DNA of 64,000 nucleotides from Microvirga sp. BSC39 (GTDB lineage Bacteria > Pseudomonadota > Alphaproteobacteria > Rhizobiales > Beijerinckiaceae), in assembly GCF_000739015.1 (NCBI RefSeq), contig NZ_JPUG01000068.1, positions 124,001-188,000 of the forward strand. Direction: 5' to 3'. Position 1 is the first letter of the stretch. The number at the start of each line of letters is the position of its first letter. The position numbers and the translations under genes were made by a program. Below the pieces are notes generated by a model. It ran no database searches, was not told the origin of the DNA, and saw only the letters and a program-made list of their open reading frames with translations. This document shows positions 52,836 through 60,829 of this stretch, one piece after another.

Positions 52836-52915
52836 ACTTTTTTGCTGGGGATCTTCCTGGAACCTCGCTGCCGCGATTCGCATTGGCTCAGCAGTTCAGT
52901 TGAGTGGAGGTTCCG

Positions 52916-53272
52916 ATGCTGATGTGTGCATCCGAAGGCCGGCACTGGCGTTACGAGGTCTGTGAGCATGACGACGGCTATCTCGTCCAAATGCGCGACC
53001 TGACGACCGGGGAGCTGGATGAAGAATTCTCCACCATCTTCCGCACCCTGCCGGTTGCGTTCGCCTATGCAGAAATGTCGGCGGCTTATGAGCGCTACGC
53101 GGCCTGCGAGCTGGAGCAGTCGGAGGACGAGCAGATCGAGTTCGATGTGGAAGCCACCGAGCGCCACTTCATCGATTTGAGCGACAGGCTTCACGATTCA
53201 GGCATTAACGGCATCGTCGTCCAGGCCTGGGAACGCGAGAGCCAGCGCGGCACGGCTCGTCTTCTGCACTGA
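52916..53272 (+). CDS. Hypothetical protein
   Basis: 118 residues from ATG 52916, placed by GGAGG five bases upstream. Acidic, no signal or membrane segment, rich in aromatic residues in the first half (RHWRYEVCEHDDGYLVQM) and an acidic helix (LEQSEDEQIEFDVEATERH). Not recognised. Codon use resembles its neighbours. Confidence 0.7.
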   Translation: MLMCASEGRHWRYEVCEHDDGYLVQMRDLTTGELDEEFSTIFRTLPVAFAYAEMSAAYERYAACELEQSEDEQIEFDVEATERHFIDLSDRLHDSGINGIVVQAWERESQRGTARLLH

Positions 53273-53324
53273 AACTTGATCGGCAGGCAGCGGCTTCGCG
53301 GTTGCAAGCCGCTGTCGCCCCTCT

Positions 53325-53370
53325 AGAGCATCGTGCGGAAAAGTGGAGCCGGTTTTCCGCACGATGCTCT
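53325..53370. repeat. Intergenic palindrome, unit A (copy 2)
   Basis: Perfect 18-bp arms AGAGCATCGTGCGGAAAA (53325-53342) and TTTTCCGCACGATGCTCT (53353-53370) around GTGGAGCCGG. Same family as 27583-27648. Confidence 0.9.
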
Positions 53371-53381
53371 CATTCACAAGA

Positions 53382-53433
53382 AAGCATCGGATGGATCCCA
53401 AAAGTGCAAGTCCACTTTTGGGTCCGATGCTTT
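53382..53433. repeat. Intergenic palindrome, unit B (copy 2)
   Basis: Arms AAGCATCGGA and TCCGATGCTT with inner ATCCCAAAAGTG and CCACTTTTGGGT. Same order A then B as at 27583-27716. Confidence 0.9.
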
Positions 53434-53474
53434 AGCATCGCTCCACCACGACTCACGTCGATGATGGAGTTCCC

Positions 53475-54182
53475 ATGGCCGATCTCTCCGCCTTCCCGAT
53501 TATCAGCCGCTGGCCGGCCCAGCATCCCGACCGCATCCAGCTTTATTCCACACCCACGCCGAACGGCGTGAAGGTCTCCATCATGCTGGAGGAGATCGGG
53601 CTCGCTTACGAGCCGCACTTCATCAACATCGGTGAAAACGAGACCTGGGGGCCGGAATACCTGTCCCTGAACCCGAACGGCAAGATCCCGGCCATCATCG
53701 ATCCCGATGGACCGGACGGCAAACCCTTCGGCTTGTTCGAGTCCGGCGCCATCCTCCTCTACCTCGCCGAGAAGACAGGCCAGCTTCTGCCCTCCGACCC
53801 AGCGCGCCGCTACGAGACCATCCAGTGGGTGTTCTTCCAGATGGCCTCGGTCGGCCCGATGTTCGGCCAGCTCGGCTTCTTCCATAAGTTCGCCGGCCGC
53901 GAGATCGAGGACAAGCGGCCTCTGGAGCGATACCGCAACGAATCCAAGCGCCTGCTGGGCGTGCTGGAGACCCGGCTCGAGGGTCATGACTGGATCATGG
54001 GCGGTGACTACACCATCGCCGACATCTCCCTGCTGGGTTGGGTTCGAAACCTGATCGGCTTCTACGGCGCGGGCGAACTGGTCGAGTTCGACAGCCTCAA
54101 GCGGGTGCCGGCATGGCTGGAGCGGGGCTTGGCCCGTCCGGCGGTTCAGCGCGGTCTCACCATTCCGGCGCGCCCGGCCTGA
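53475..54182 (+). CDS. Glutathione S-transferase family protein (YfcG-like)
   Basis: 235 residues. N-terminal thioredoxin-like domain with YSTPTPNGVKVSIMLEE (the Thr/Asn active-site pattern of YfcG/Ure2-type nu-class GSTs), cis-Pro segment GKIPAIIDPD and SGAILLYLAE; helical C-terminal domain with DYTIADISLLGW. These proteins reduce disulfides with glutathione. Preceded by repeats; no operon partner. Confidence 0.88.
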   Translation: MADLSAFPIISRWPAQHPDRIQLYSTPTPNGVKVSIMLEEIGLAYEPHFINIGENETWGPEYLSLNPNGKIPAIIDPDGPDGKPFGLFESGAILLYLAEKTGQLLPSDPARRYETIQWVFFQMASVGPMFGQLGFFHKFAGREIEDKRPLERYRNESKRLLGVLETRLEGHDWIMGGDYTIADISLLGWVRNLIGFYGAGELVEFDSLKRVPAWLERGLARPAVQRGLTIPARPA

Positions 54183-54264
54183 GTCTGCTGCCGCCGCATT
54201 CTTCAAGGCGGCGATTTACATCCGACCCATCCCGGCCCACATGTTGGGATGGGGACGTAAAACC

Positions 54265-54975
54265 ATGATGCTTCTTTTCGGAATCGCTGCAGTCGCCCTT
54301 CTGTGGTGGCTGGGCAAGACTTACACGCGCACCGACCCGAAGGCGCTGGCGAAGGCCGTCAGAACCATAGGCGGAGTCGCCGCCATCGGCGCGGCCGTAT
54401 GGGTGGGCATCAAAGGCCAGCCCGGCCTTGCCCTGCTCATCGGTGGGCTCGGCGCGTGGGCGTTGGGATGGAACGTCCTCAATCTCCCTGGACCTTGGAG
54501 CCGGTTTCAGCCCCAGTCCGGCCGCTTTTCCCGCATCCGCTCGGCCATGATCGAGATGGAGATCGACCATGCCACCGGCGCGGTCGAGGGCAGCGTTCTG
54601 GTTGGGGCCTTTGCGGGAAGGCGTCTCTCCAGCCTCGATCCGGGGAGCCTGCGCCGCCTCCACGACGAGTGCAGTGCCCACGACCCGCAGGGTGTCCCCC
54701 TCCTAGAGGCGTATCTTGATCGCCGGTTTACCGGCTGGCGTGAAAACGCTCAGGGAGATCGTGACACGCGGACGCGCACTCATGCGCAGTCTGGCGTAAT
54801 GACGAAAGAAGAAGCCTATCAGATCCTGGGGCTTCAGCCGGGTGCGAGCCTCGACGAGGTCCGAAAAGCGCATCGGACCTTGATGAAGAGGCTCCATCCC
54901 GATCACGGGGGGACGGCGTACCTCGCGGCTCGCGTCAACGAGGCGAGAGAAGTCCTGCTGGGCCGACATCGCTGA
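54265..54975 (+). CDS. Membrane-anchored DnaJ-domain protein
   Basis: 236 residues. Two hydrophobic segments at the N-terminus (MLLFGIAAVALLWWL and GGVAAIGAAVWVGI plus GLALLIGGLGAWALG), a middle region of about 80 residues, and a C-terminal J domain (ILGLQPGASLDEVRKAHR, HPDHGGT) which keeps the essential HPD. It would recruit a DnaK at the membrane, like TIM14-type J proteins. Start uncertain: ATG 54265 with GGGGACG; ATG 54241 adds eight residues. Confidence 0.85.
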   Translation: MMLLFGIAAVALLWWLGKTYTRTDPKALAKAVRTIGGVAAIGAAVWVGIKGQPGLALLIGGLGAWALGWNVLNLPGPWSRFQPQSGRFSRIRSAMIEMEIDHATGAVEGSVLVGAFAGRRLSSLDPGSLRRLHDECSAHDPQGVPLLEAYLDRRFTGWRENAQGDRDTRTRTHAQSGVMTKEEAYQILGLQPGASLDEVRKAHRTLMKRLHPDHGGTAYLAARVNEAREVLLGRHR

Positions 54976-55052
54976 TACTCCACGCGCGATCCGGTGGTCT
55001 TAGCTGAGACGGCGGAAGCACACGCACCGTCTCAGGGTTCTTCAACTCTGTC

Positions 55053-56654
55053 TCAGCCGCGGGAGGCGAAGCAGTTCACGCCGCTCTTCTTGAGCTGCTT
55101 GCAGGTCTTCGCAGCATCGTCCGACTCCGAGAAGCCGGAGAAGCGGGCGCGATAGAGAGTGCTGCCGTCGACAGTCACCTTTTCCGTGAAGGGAGAGGCT
55201 TTGCCGAGCAGCTTGCCGAAGCGGCTGCGGGCGGTATCGAGCATCTCCTTGGCCTTGGACTCGTCATCCGTGGCGCCGAGCTGGATCACCCAGCCCGTCA
55301 CGGCCGGACGCTCGACCTTCTTCGGCTCGGGGGCTTCGACCTTGAGCGAAGCGGTCTTCGTCGGGGCCTGGGCGGCAGGCGCCGCCTCGACAGGCTTCGC
55401 CTCGATCTTCGCCACGAGGGCAGCCTTCTGCGACGCCGGGATCTGGGCCGGGGCAGCAGCCTGCTGGGGCAGCGCGGCATAGGCTTGGGCGTTCAGGGGC
55501 AGCGGCTCCTGGCCCTTCTGCCAGCGCACCGAGGAGGTGGAGGAGGGGGTCGTGGTGGAGCTTGCGCCCGTGGCGGATGCCACCACGGGACGCAGGGTGT
55601 TCAGGTCAAGCGGCTTGCGATCGGGGGCGGGTTGGGGCGTCGTCGCCTGGGCCATCGGCGCCTCCGGGCTGGCAGACGCGACCCTAACCGGAGCCTGGAC
55701 GGGAGCCGGCTCGACCGGACGGGGAGCGGGAGCCTCGGCCACCATGGTGGGCTGGGCCGAGCCTTCGACCACCGGCGGGGCGATGCGGGCGCCGGCATAG
55801 GCGCGGGGCAGATGATCGTCGATCAGGCCAGCCATCTTCTGGTCGCGGGACGCGCCGGAACGGCCGCCGAGCACCACGGCCACGATGCTGCGGCTGGCGG
55901 TGTTGACCGAGGTCAGCAGATTGAAGCCGGACAGGCGTGTATAGCCGGTCTTGATGCCGTCCACGCCCTCGACCTTGCCCAGGAGGCGGTTATGGCCGCG
56001 GATCGTGCGCTTGCCGTACTGGAAGGAGCGGGTCTCGAAATAGGCGAAGTATTTCGGGAAGCGGTCCTGGATCGCACGACCGAGCACCGACAGGTCGCGC
56101 GCGGTGGTGATGTTCGGCGGATCGTTCGGAAGGCCGTGCGGGTTGTAGAAGGCGGTGGAGCTCATGCCGAGCTCCCTGGCCTTGCGGGTCATCATCTGGG
56201 CAAAGGCCTCTTCCGACCCGGCGATGTTCTCGGCCACCACGACGGAGACGTCGTTGGCCGAGAGAGTCACCATTGCCTTGATGGCATCGTCGACCTCGAT
56301 GGTCGAACCGGGGCGCAGGCCGAGCTTGGTCGGCGGCTGGCTGGCGGCATAGGACGAAACCGTCAGAGGGGTGCTGAGGCTCATCCGGCCCCGCTCCAGC
56401 TGCTCGAAGAGCAGGTAAAGGCTCATGACCTTCGTGATGGAGGCGGGGATACGAGGTGCATCGATATTCTCGCCCTGCAGAATCTTGCCGGTCTTGGCAT
56501 CGACCACGATGGACGCGGTGGGTGGGCCGTAGCCGCCGCCAGCCGGAGCCTTGCGGCGGGCTGCCTCAGCGGGAGAGGTAACCGTAATGGCAAATGACGC
56601 GACGATACCAACGAGAGCCCATGCTTTTCGGTGTCCTGTCCAAACCGAATTCAT
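55053..56654 (-). CDS. D-alanyl-D-alanine carboxypeptidase (PBP5/6 type) with C-terminal SPOR domain
   Basis: 533 residues from ATG 56654, after AGGGA. Signal peptide (about 1-32) then S11 peptidase domain with SITK (72-75), SAN (132-134) and KTG (235-237). Residues about 300-450 are a Pro/Ala-rich spacer; the last 75 residues are a SPOR peptidoglycan-binding domain (WVIQLGATDDESKAKEML...YRARFSGF). Trims pentapeptides in the periplasm; SPOR brings it to denuded glycan at the septum. This fusion is common in Rhizobiales. Confidence 0.92.
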   Translation of the reverse strand: MNSVWTGHRKAWALVGIVASFAITVTSPAEAARRKAPAGGGYGPPTASIVVDAKTGKILQGENIDAPRIPASITKVMSLYLLFEQLERGRMSLSTPLTVSSYAASQPPTKLGLRPGSTIEVDDAIKAMVTLSANDVSVVVAENIAGSEEAFAQMMTRKARELGMSSTAFYNPHGLPNDPPNITTARDLSVLGRAIQDRFPKYFAYFETRSFQYGKRTIRGHNRLLGKVEGVDGIKTGYTRLSGFNLLTSVNTASRSIVAVVLGGRSGASRDQKMAGLIDDHLPRAYAGARIAPPVVEGSAQPTMVAEAPAPRPVEPAPVQAPVRVASASPEAPMAQATTPQPAPDRKPLDLNTLRPVVASATGASSTTTPSSTSSVRWQKGQEPLPLNAQAYAALPQQAAAPAQIPASQKAALVAKIEAKPVEAAPAAQAPTKTASLKVEAPEPKKVERPAVTGWVIQLGATDDESKAKEMLDTARSRFGKLLGKASPFTEKVTVDGSTLYRARFSGFSESDDAAKTCKQLKKSGVNCFASRG

Positions 56655-56798
56655 GCTGAAAAATCCCTGTTTCGTTTGGTTCTTAGGCCCTTGCGCCCGG
56701 CTCTCTACAAGGAACCGTTGCCGGCGCAACACATGCTCTGACGGTAAGGGGTTGCGGTTACGGGGGGGTTAACAGGGGCGATTCCGTCGCGGGGTCTG

Positions 56799-56848
56799 TT
56801 GTGCAATGCACAATGGAACTTGACAAGTTTTTGTGCAGTGCACATAAA
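56799..56848 (+). promoter_or_regulatory. Phasin promoter with two PhaR-like operators
   Basis: TTGACA (56820-56825), 17-base spacer and CATAAA (56843-56848). Operator 1 TTGTGCAATGCACAA (56799-56813) lies upstream of the -35; operator 2 TGTGCAGTGCACA (56832-56844) lies between -35 and -10. Their centres are 32 bp apart, three helical turns. TGC-rich palindromes are the sites of PhaR, the polyhydroxyalkanoate-responsive repressor of phasin genes; the regulator is not in the window. Confidence 0.72.
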
Positions 56849-56910
56849 GAGTTCCGTCAGCTGCTCAGCGGCGCCGACCATCATTAAACGCCTTATTGTC
56901 GAGGTTCACA

Positions 56911-57243
56911 ATGCTTCAGCCGTTCACCCAGATTCAGAAGCTCGGCCAGGACAACCTGGATGCCACCATGAAGGCGCTCGGCGCTTTCTCCAGCACCTCC
57001 CAGGCGATCGCCACCGAGGCCGCAGAGTTCGCCCGCAAGTCGTTCGAGCACACCTCCTCCACGGTCGAGAAGCTGCTCGGCGTCCAGACCCTGGACAAGG
57101 CAGTCGAGATCCAGACGGCCTACGTGAAGGGCGCCTATGACAACCTGGTCAGCCAGTCGACCAAGATGGGCTCGCTCTACTCGAACCTCGCCACCGAGAC
57201 GATGAAGCCCTACGAAGGCCTCCTGTCGAAGACCGCTGCCTAA
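56911..57243 (+). CDS. Phasin family protein
   Basis: 110 residues, helical and amphipathic: LGQDNLDATMKALGAFSS, AIATEAAEFARKSFEHTSS and VEIQTAYVKGAYDNLVSQ are the phasin_2 pattern. Phasins coat polyhydroxyalkanoate granules and control their size. ATG 56911 has GAGGT upstream. Monocistronic between its operator-rich promoter and a hairpin. Confidence 0.92.
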   Translation: MLQPFTQIQKLGQDNLDATMKALGAFSSTSQAIATEAAEFARKSFEHTSSTVEKLLGVQTLDKAVEIQTAYVKGAYDNLVSQSTKMGSLYSNLATETMKPYEGLLSKTAA

Positions 57244-57270
57244 GGCAAGCAGTCTCCTATCCTTTAGGAT

Positions 57271-57299
57271 GAAGCGCCCGGCCTCGTGCCGGGCGTTTC
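57271..57299 (+). terminator. Terminator after the phasin gene
   Basis: Arms GAAGCGCCCGGC and GCCGGGCGTTTC (12 bp, one G-U) around CTCGT, 27 bases after the stop. The T-run is short, so efficiency is unclear. Confidence 0.65.
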
Positions 57300-57538
57300 G
57301 CGTTGGGCAGGATGCGTCGGGGCTCGGCTGCCCCTTTGCCCCGGTCGCGAAGGCGTGACCAAGATGTCGCTCTTTTCATCCATGCTGCGACCACCCATCT
57401 GGTTGATCTGGCGAACTGAATGGAGCGACTATAGATTTGGCTTTGTGGTGTGGCTCGAACCGGGATGCGAGCCACGGCAGGGCCAAGACGAGAACAAGGG
57501 GCGGTCGTCCGACGATGTTGCGGTTAGCTTACGGTACT

Positions 57539-57919
57539 ATGACTCTGTCGGGGCAGTCTCCGATTTCGGCTGCCGGCGGGTCGCAGCCTCCCGGGAGAGA
57601 TCCCGGAGGCGATGATGGTGGGCGCTCCAATACGGCCATCATCACGAAAACCAAGCCGCGCACGAAACGGCCGAACCTTTACCGCGTTCTCCTCTTGAAC
57701 GATGATTACACCCCGATGGAGTTCGTGGTGCATGTGCTGGAGCGTTTCTTCAACAAGAATCGGGAAGATGCGACCCGGATCATGCTGCACGTCCACCAGA
57801 ACGGCGTCGGGGAATGTGGAGTTTTTACCTACGAGATTGCCGAGACCAAGGTCACCCAGGTGATGGATTTCGCCCGGAAGCACCAGCACCCTCTGCAATG
57901 TGTAATGGAAAAGAATTAG
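57539..57919 (+). CDS. clpS: ClpS adaptor of the ClpA-ClpP protease
   Basis: 126 residues. The conserved core [25 protein letters not shown], then the ligand-binding helix with [23 protein letters not shown] and [11 protein letters not shown] is intact, so N-degron recognition should be kept. The first 40 residues are Gly/Pro/Ser-rich and disordered. Start uncertain among ATG 57515 and 57539; neither has a good ribosome site. 28 bases before clpA. Confidence 0.92.
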   Translation: MTLSGQSPISAAGGSQPPGRDPGGDDGGRSNTAIITKTKPRTKRPNLYRVLLLNDDYTPMEFVVHVLERFFNKNREDATRIMLHVHQNGVGECGVFTYEIAETKVTQVMDFARKHQHPLQCVMEKN

Positions 57920-57947
57920 CCGAGCCCCGCTCATAAAGGACAAGCCG

Positions 57948-60410
57948 TTGCCGAGCTTTTCTCGCAGTCTTGAACAAGCCCTTCACCGAGCCCTCGCTCT
58001 TGCCGGCGAGCGCCGCCACGAATACGCAACCCTCGAGCACCTTCTCCTGGCCCTGATCGACGACCAGGATGCGGCCGCCGTCATGCGGGCCTGCAATGTC
58101 GATCTCGACACCCTCCGCCGCAACCTGGTGGATTACGTCGACAGCGAACTCGCCAACCTCGTCGCGGACGGGCGCCAGGACTCCAAGCCGACGGCCGGCT
58201 TCCAGCGCGTGATCCAGCGGGCGGTGATCCATGTCCAGTCCTCGGGGCGGGATGAAGTGACGGGCGCCAACGTGCTGGTCGCCATCTTCGCCGAGCGGGA
58301 GAGCCATGCGGCCTACTTCCTGCAGGAGCAGGACATGACCCGCTATGACGCGGTCAACTACATCAGCCACGGCATCGCCAAGCGTCCAGGCCTCACCGAG
58401 AGCCGCTCTCCGCGCGGTTCCGAGGAGGAGTCGTCGAACGAGCGTCCGACTCAGGAAGAGGGCGATGCACGGGCGAAGAAAAAGGGCGACGCCCTCGAGG
58501 CTTACTGCGTCAATCTCAACAAGAAGGCGAAGGAAGGCCGGATCGATCCGCTCATCGGCCGTGAATCCGAGGTCCAGCGCACCATCCAGGTCCTGTGCCG
58601 CCGCCAGAAGAACAACCCGCTCCTCGTCGGTGATCCCGGCGTCGGCAAAACCGCCATCGCGGAAGGCCTTGCCCGCAAGATCGTCCAGGGTCAGGTGCCG
58701 GAGGTCCTGAAGGGCGCCACCGTCTTCTCCCTCGACATGGGCACGCTGCTCGCCGGCACCCGCTATCGAGGCGACTTCGAGGAGCGCCTGAAGCAGGTGA
58801 TGAAGGAGATCGAGGCTCATCCGAACGCCATCATGTTCATCGATGAGATCCATACGGTGATCGGCGCCGGCGCCACCTCGGGCGGTGCCATGGATGCCTC
58901 CAACCTCCTGAAGCCTGCCCTTGCCCAGGGCAGCCTCCGGTGCATCGGCTCGACCACCTACAAGGAATACCGCCAGTATTTCGAGAAGGACCGGGCTCTC
59001 GTGCGTCGCTTCCAGAAGATCGACGTGAACGAGCCGTCCGTGCCGGATGCCATCGAGATCGTGAAGGGCCTGAAGCCCTATTTCGAGGACTTCCACAAGC
59101 TCAAGTACACCAACGACGCCGTAAAGGCCGCGGTGGAGCTGTCGGCCCGCTACATCAACGACCGGAAGCTGCCGGACAAGGCGATCGACGTGATCGACGA
59201 GACCGGCGCGTCGCAGATGCTCCTCCCCGAGGGTCGCCGCAAGAAGACCATCGGCATCAAGGAGATCGAGGCGACCATCGCCACCATGGCCCGGATCCCG
59301 CCCAAGACCGTGTCGAAGGACGACGCGGAGGTGCTCGCGCACCTGCAGGACACCCTCAAGCGGGTCGTCTACGGGCAGGACAAGGCCATCGAGGCGCTCT
59401 CCTCGGCGATCAAGCTGGCCCGCGCCGGCCTGCGCGACGCGGAAAAGCCCATCGGCTCCTACCTCTTCGCCGGCCCCACGGGTGTCGGCAAGACCGAGGT
59501 TGCCAAGCAGCTTGCCACGTCTCTGGGCGTCGAACTCCTGCGCTTCGACATGTCGGAGTACATGGAGCGGCATACGGTCAGCCGCCTGATCGGCGCGCCT
59601 CCCGGATATGTGGGCTTCGACCAGGGCGGTCTCCTGACCGACGGCATCGACCAGCATCCGCACTGCGTGCTCCTGCTCGACGAGATCGAGAAGGCTCACC
59701 CGGACCTGTTCAACATCCTGCTCCAGGTCATGGACCACGGGAAGCTGACGGACCACAACGGCAAGCAGGTCGATTTCCGCAACGTGATCATCATCATGAC
59801 CACGAATGCGGGCGCCGCCGACATGGCCCGCCCGGCCTATGGCTTCACCCGCACCAAGCGGGAGGGTGACGACACCGAGGCCGTGAACAAGCTGTTCACG
59901 CCGGAGTTCCGCAACCGCCTCGATGCCATCATCTCCTTCGGTCACCTGCCGAAGGAAGTGGTCCAGAAGGTCGTCGACAAGTTCGTCATGCAGCTGGATG
60001 CCCAGCTCGCCGACCGCAACGTGTCGATCGAGCTCACGGACGAGGCCCGCGACTGGCTGGTCGAGCACGGCTACGACGAGGCCATGGGCGCCCGCCCCAT
60101 GGGCCGTCTGATCCAGACGACCATCAAGACGCCCCTCGCCGACGAGGTTCTCTTCGGACGCCTCAAGGATGGCGGAGCGGTCAAGGTCGTGGTCAAGACC
60201 GACGAGATCGGCCTGCAGAGCCTAGGGTTCGAGTATGTCGAAGGCCCGGTGAAGCCGAAGCCCGAGAAGGTCGAGACGAACGCCAAGAAGAAGCCCAAGG
60301 CGAAGTCCGCGTCTTCGAAGACAAAAAAGTCGGTGAAGCCGAAGGGCCCCGATGGTAATGGTGGCGGAGGTGTCCGCACCGTTCCGAAGGTACCGTTGGT
60401 TAGAGCATGA
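57948..60410 (+). CDS. clpA: ClpA ATPase of the ClpAP protease
   Basis: 820 residues. TTG start with AAGGAC about seven bases upstream. Double Clp N domain, first AAA+ module (GDPGVGKT at 228, Walker [10 protein letters not shown]), second AAA+ module (GPTGVGKT at 509, [12 protein letters not shown]) and the ClpP-docking region. After the last folded domain comes a Lys/Ala/Ser-rich tail of about 45 residues ending in Gly and Val, which E. coli ClpA lacks. Unfolds substrates delivered by ClpS. Confidence 0.96.
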   Translation: MPSFSRSLEQALHRALALAGERRHEYATLEHLLLALIDDQDAAAVMRACNVDLDTLRRNLVDYVDSELANLVADGRQDSKPTAGFQRVIQRAVIHVQSSGRDEVTGANVLVAIFAERESHAAYFLQEQDMTRYDAVNYISHGIAKRPGLTESRSPRGSEEESSNERPTQEEGDARAKKKGDALEAYCVNLNKKAKEGRIDPLIGRESEVQRTIQVLCRRQKNNPLLVGDPGVGKTAIAEGLARKIVQGQVPEVLKGATVFSLDMGTLLAGTRYRGDFEERLKQVMKEIEAHPNAIMFIDEIHTVIGAGATSGGAMDASNLLKPALAQGSLRCIGSTTYKEYRQYFEKDRALVRRFQKIDVNEPSVPDAIEIVKGLKPYFEDFHKLKYTNDAVKAAVELSARYINDRKLPDKAIDVIDETGASQMLLPEGRRKKTIGIKEIEATIATMARIPPKTVSKDDAEVLAHLQDTLKRVVYGQDKAIEALSSAIKLARAGLRDAEKPIGSYLFAGPTGVGKTEVAKQLATSLGVELLRFDMSEYMERHTVSRLIGAPPGYVGFDQGGLLTDGIDQHPHCVLLLDEIEKAHPDLFNILLQVMDHGKLTDHNGKQVDFRNVIIIMTTNAGAADMARPAYGFTRTKREGDDTEAVNKLFTPEFRNRLDAIISFGHLPKEVVQKVVDKFVMQLDAQLADRNVSIELTDEARDWLVEHGYDEAMGARPMGRLIQTTIKTPLADEVLFGRLKDGGAVKVVVKTDEIGLQSLGFEYVEGPVKPKPEKVETNAKKKPKAKSASSKTKKSVKPKGPDGNGGGGVRTVPKVPLVRA

Positions 60411-60658
60411 CGACTGAAATTCACGAGGGGCCGCTGCAGGCCTCCCGCACCCTGGATGCTCCGGCGAAGGCCTCGTGGCGCGAGAAGCGCTACCAGCGCC
60501 GTCGCCGACGCGTCTGGTTCGAGGAGATCCTCGGATGGATCCTCGTGCCGGTGATCATCCTTGGCTGTTACTGGTTCCTGGAAGTGGGCCTGAGTGCTCT
60601 CGGCAGTTCGCCGGCGGCGATCATGGAAGGCATCGAGGCCATTATCGCCACCCTCTAA
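60407..60658 (+). CDS. Small single-span membrane protein coupled to clpA
   Basis: 83 residues; its ATG overlaps the clpA stop (ATGA). A basic N-terminal half (WREKRYQRRRRRVWFEE) precedes one membrane segment (ILGWILVPVIILGCYWFLEVGLSAL) and a short tail. Positive-inside charge places the N-terminus in the cytosol. Family not recognised. A strong terminator follows, closing the clpS-clpA operon. Confidence 0.75.
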   Translation: MTTEIHEGPLQASRTLDAPAKASWREKRYQRRRRRVWFEEILGWILVPVIILGCYWFLEVGLSALGSSPAAIMEGIEAIIATL

Positions 60659-60683
60659 GGGCCTGATCTCCAGTCGATTTCAT

Positions 60684-60723
60684 GAAAAGCCGTACCGGCA
60701 CCTCCGGTACGGCTTTTCGTTTG
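60684..60723 (+). terminator. Terminator of the clpS-clpA operon
   Basis: 15-bp stem GAAAAGCCGTACCGG with CCGGTACGGCTTTTC around CACCT, then GTTTG; 25 bases after the last stop. Confidence 0.85.
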
Positions 60724-60731
60724 CCCTCAAG

Positions 60732-60825
60732 GCATCGGACGTGAAATCGGACCCACGTCCGATGCTTCACGTCTCTGGCTTTGAGCATCTCTCCACGCAG
60801 AACCGGTGCCCACTTTTGCGTTCGA
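60732..60825. repeat. Intergenic palindromes, degenerate copy 3
   Basis: Unit-B-like arms GCATCGGACGT (60732-60742) and ACGTCCGATGC (60755-60765), then a decayed unit A at about 60783-60825 (GAGCATCTCTCCACGCAG with CCGGTGCCCACTTTTG). It abuts the kinase stop codon at 60830. The order B then A is the inverse of copies 1 and 2. Confidence 0.65.
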
Positions 60826-60829
60826 ACCT

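Noticed and set aside
57450..57475. Hairpin GTGGCTCG / CGAGCCAC resembling part of a tRNA
   Set aside because: No acceptor stem or anticodon arm around it; probably only a leader hairpin before clpS or chance.
57852..60068. 738-residue open frame on the minus strand
   Set aside because: Opposite clpA; composition (Leu/His/Asp/Val-rich) is that of a codon-complement shadow.
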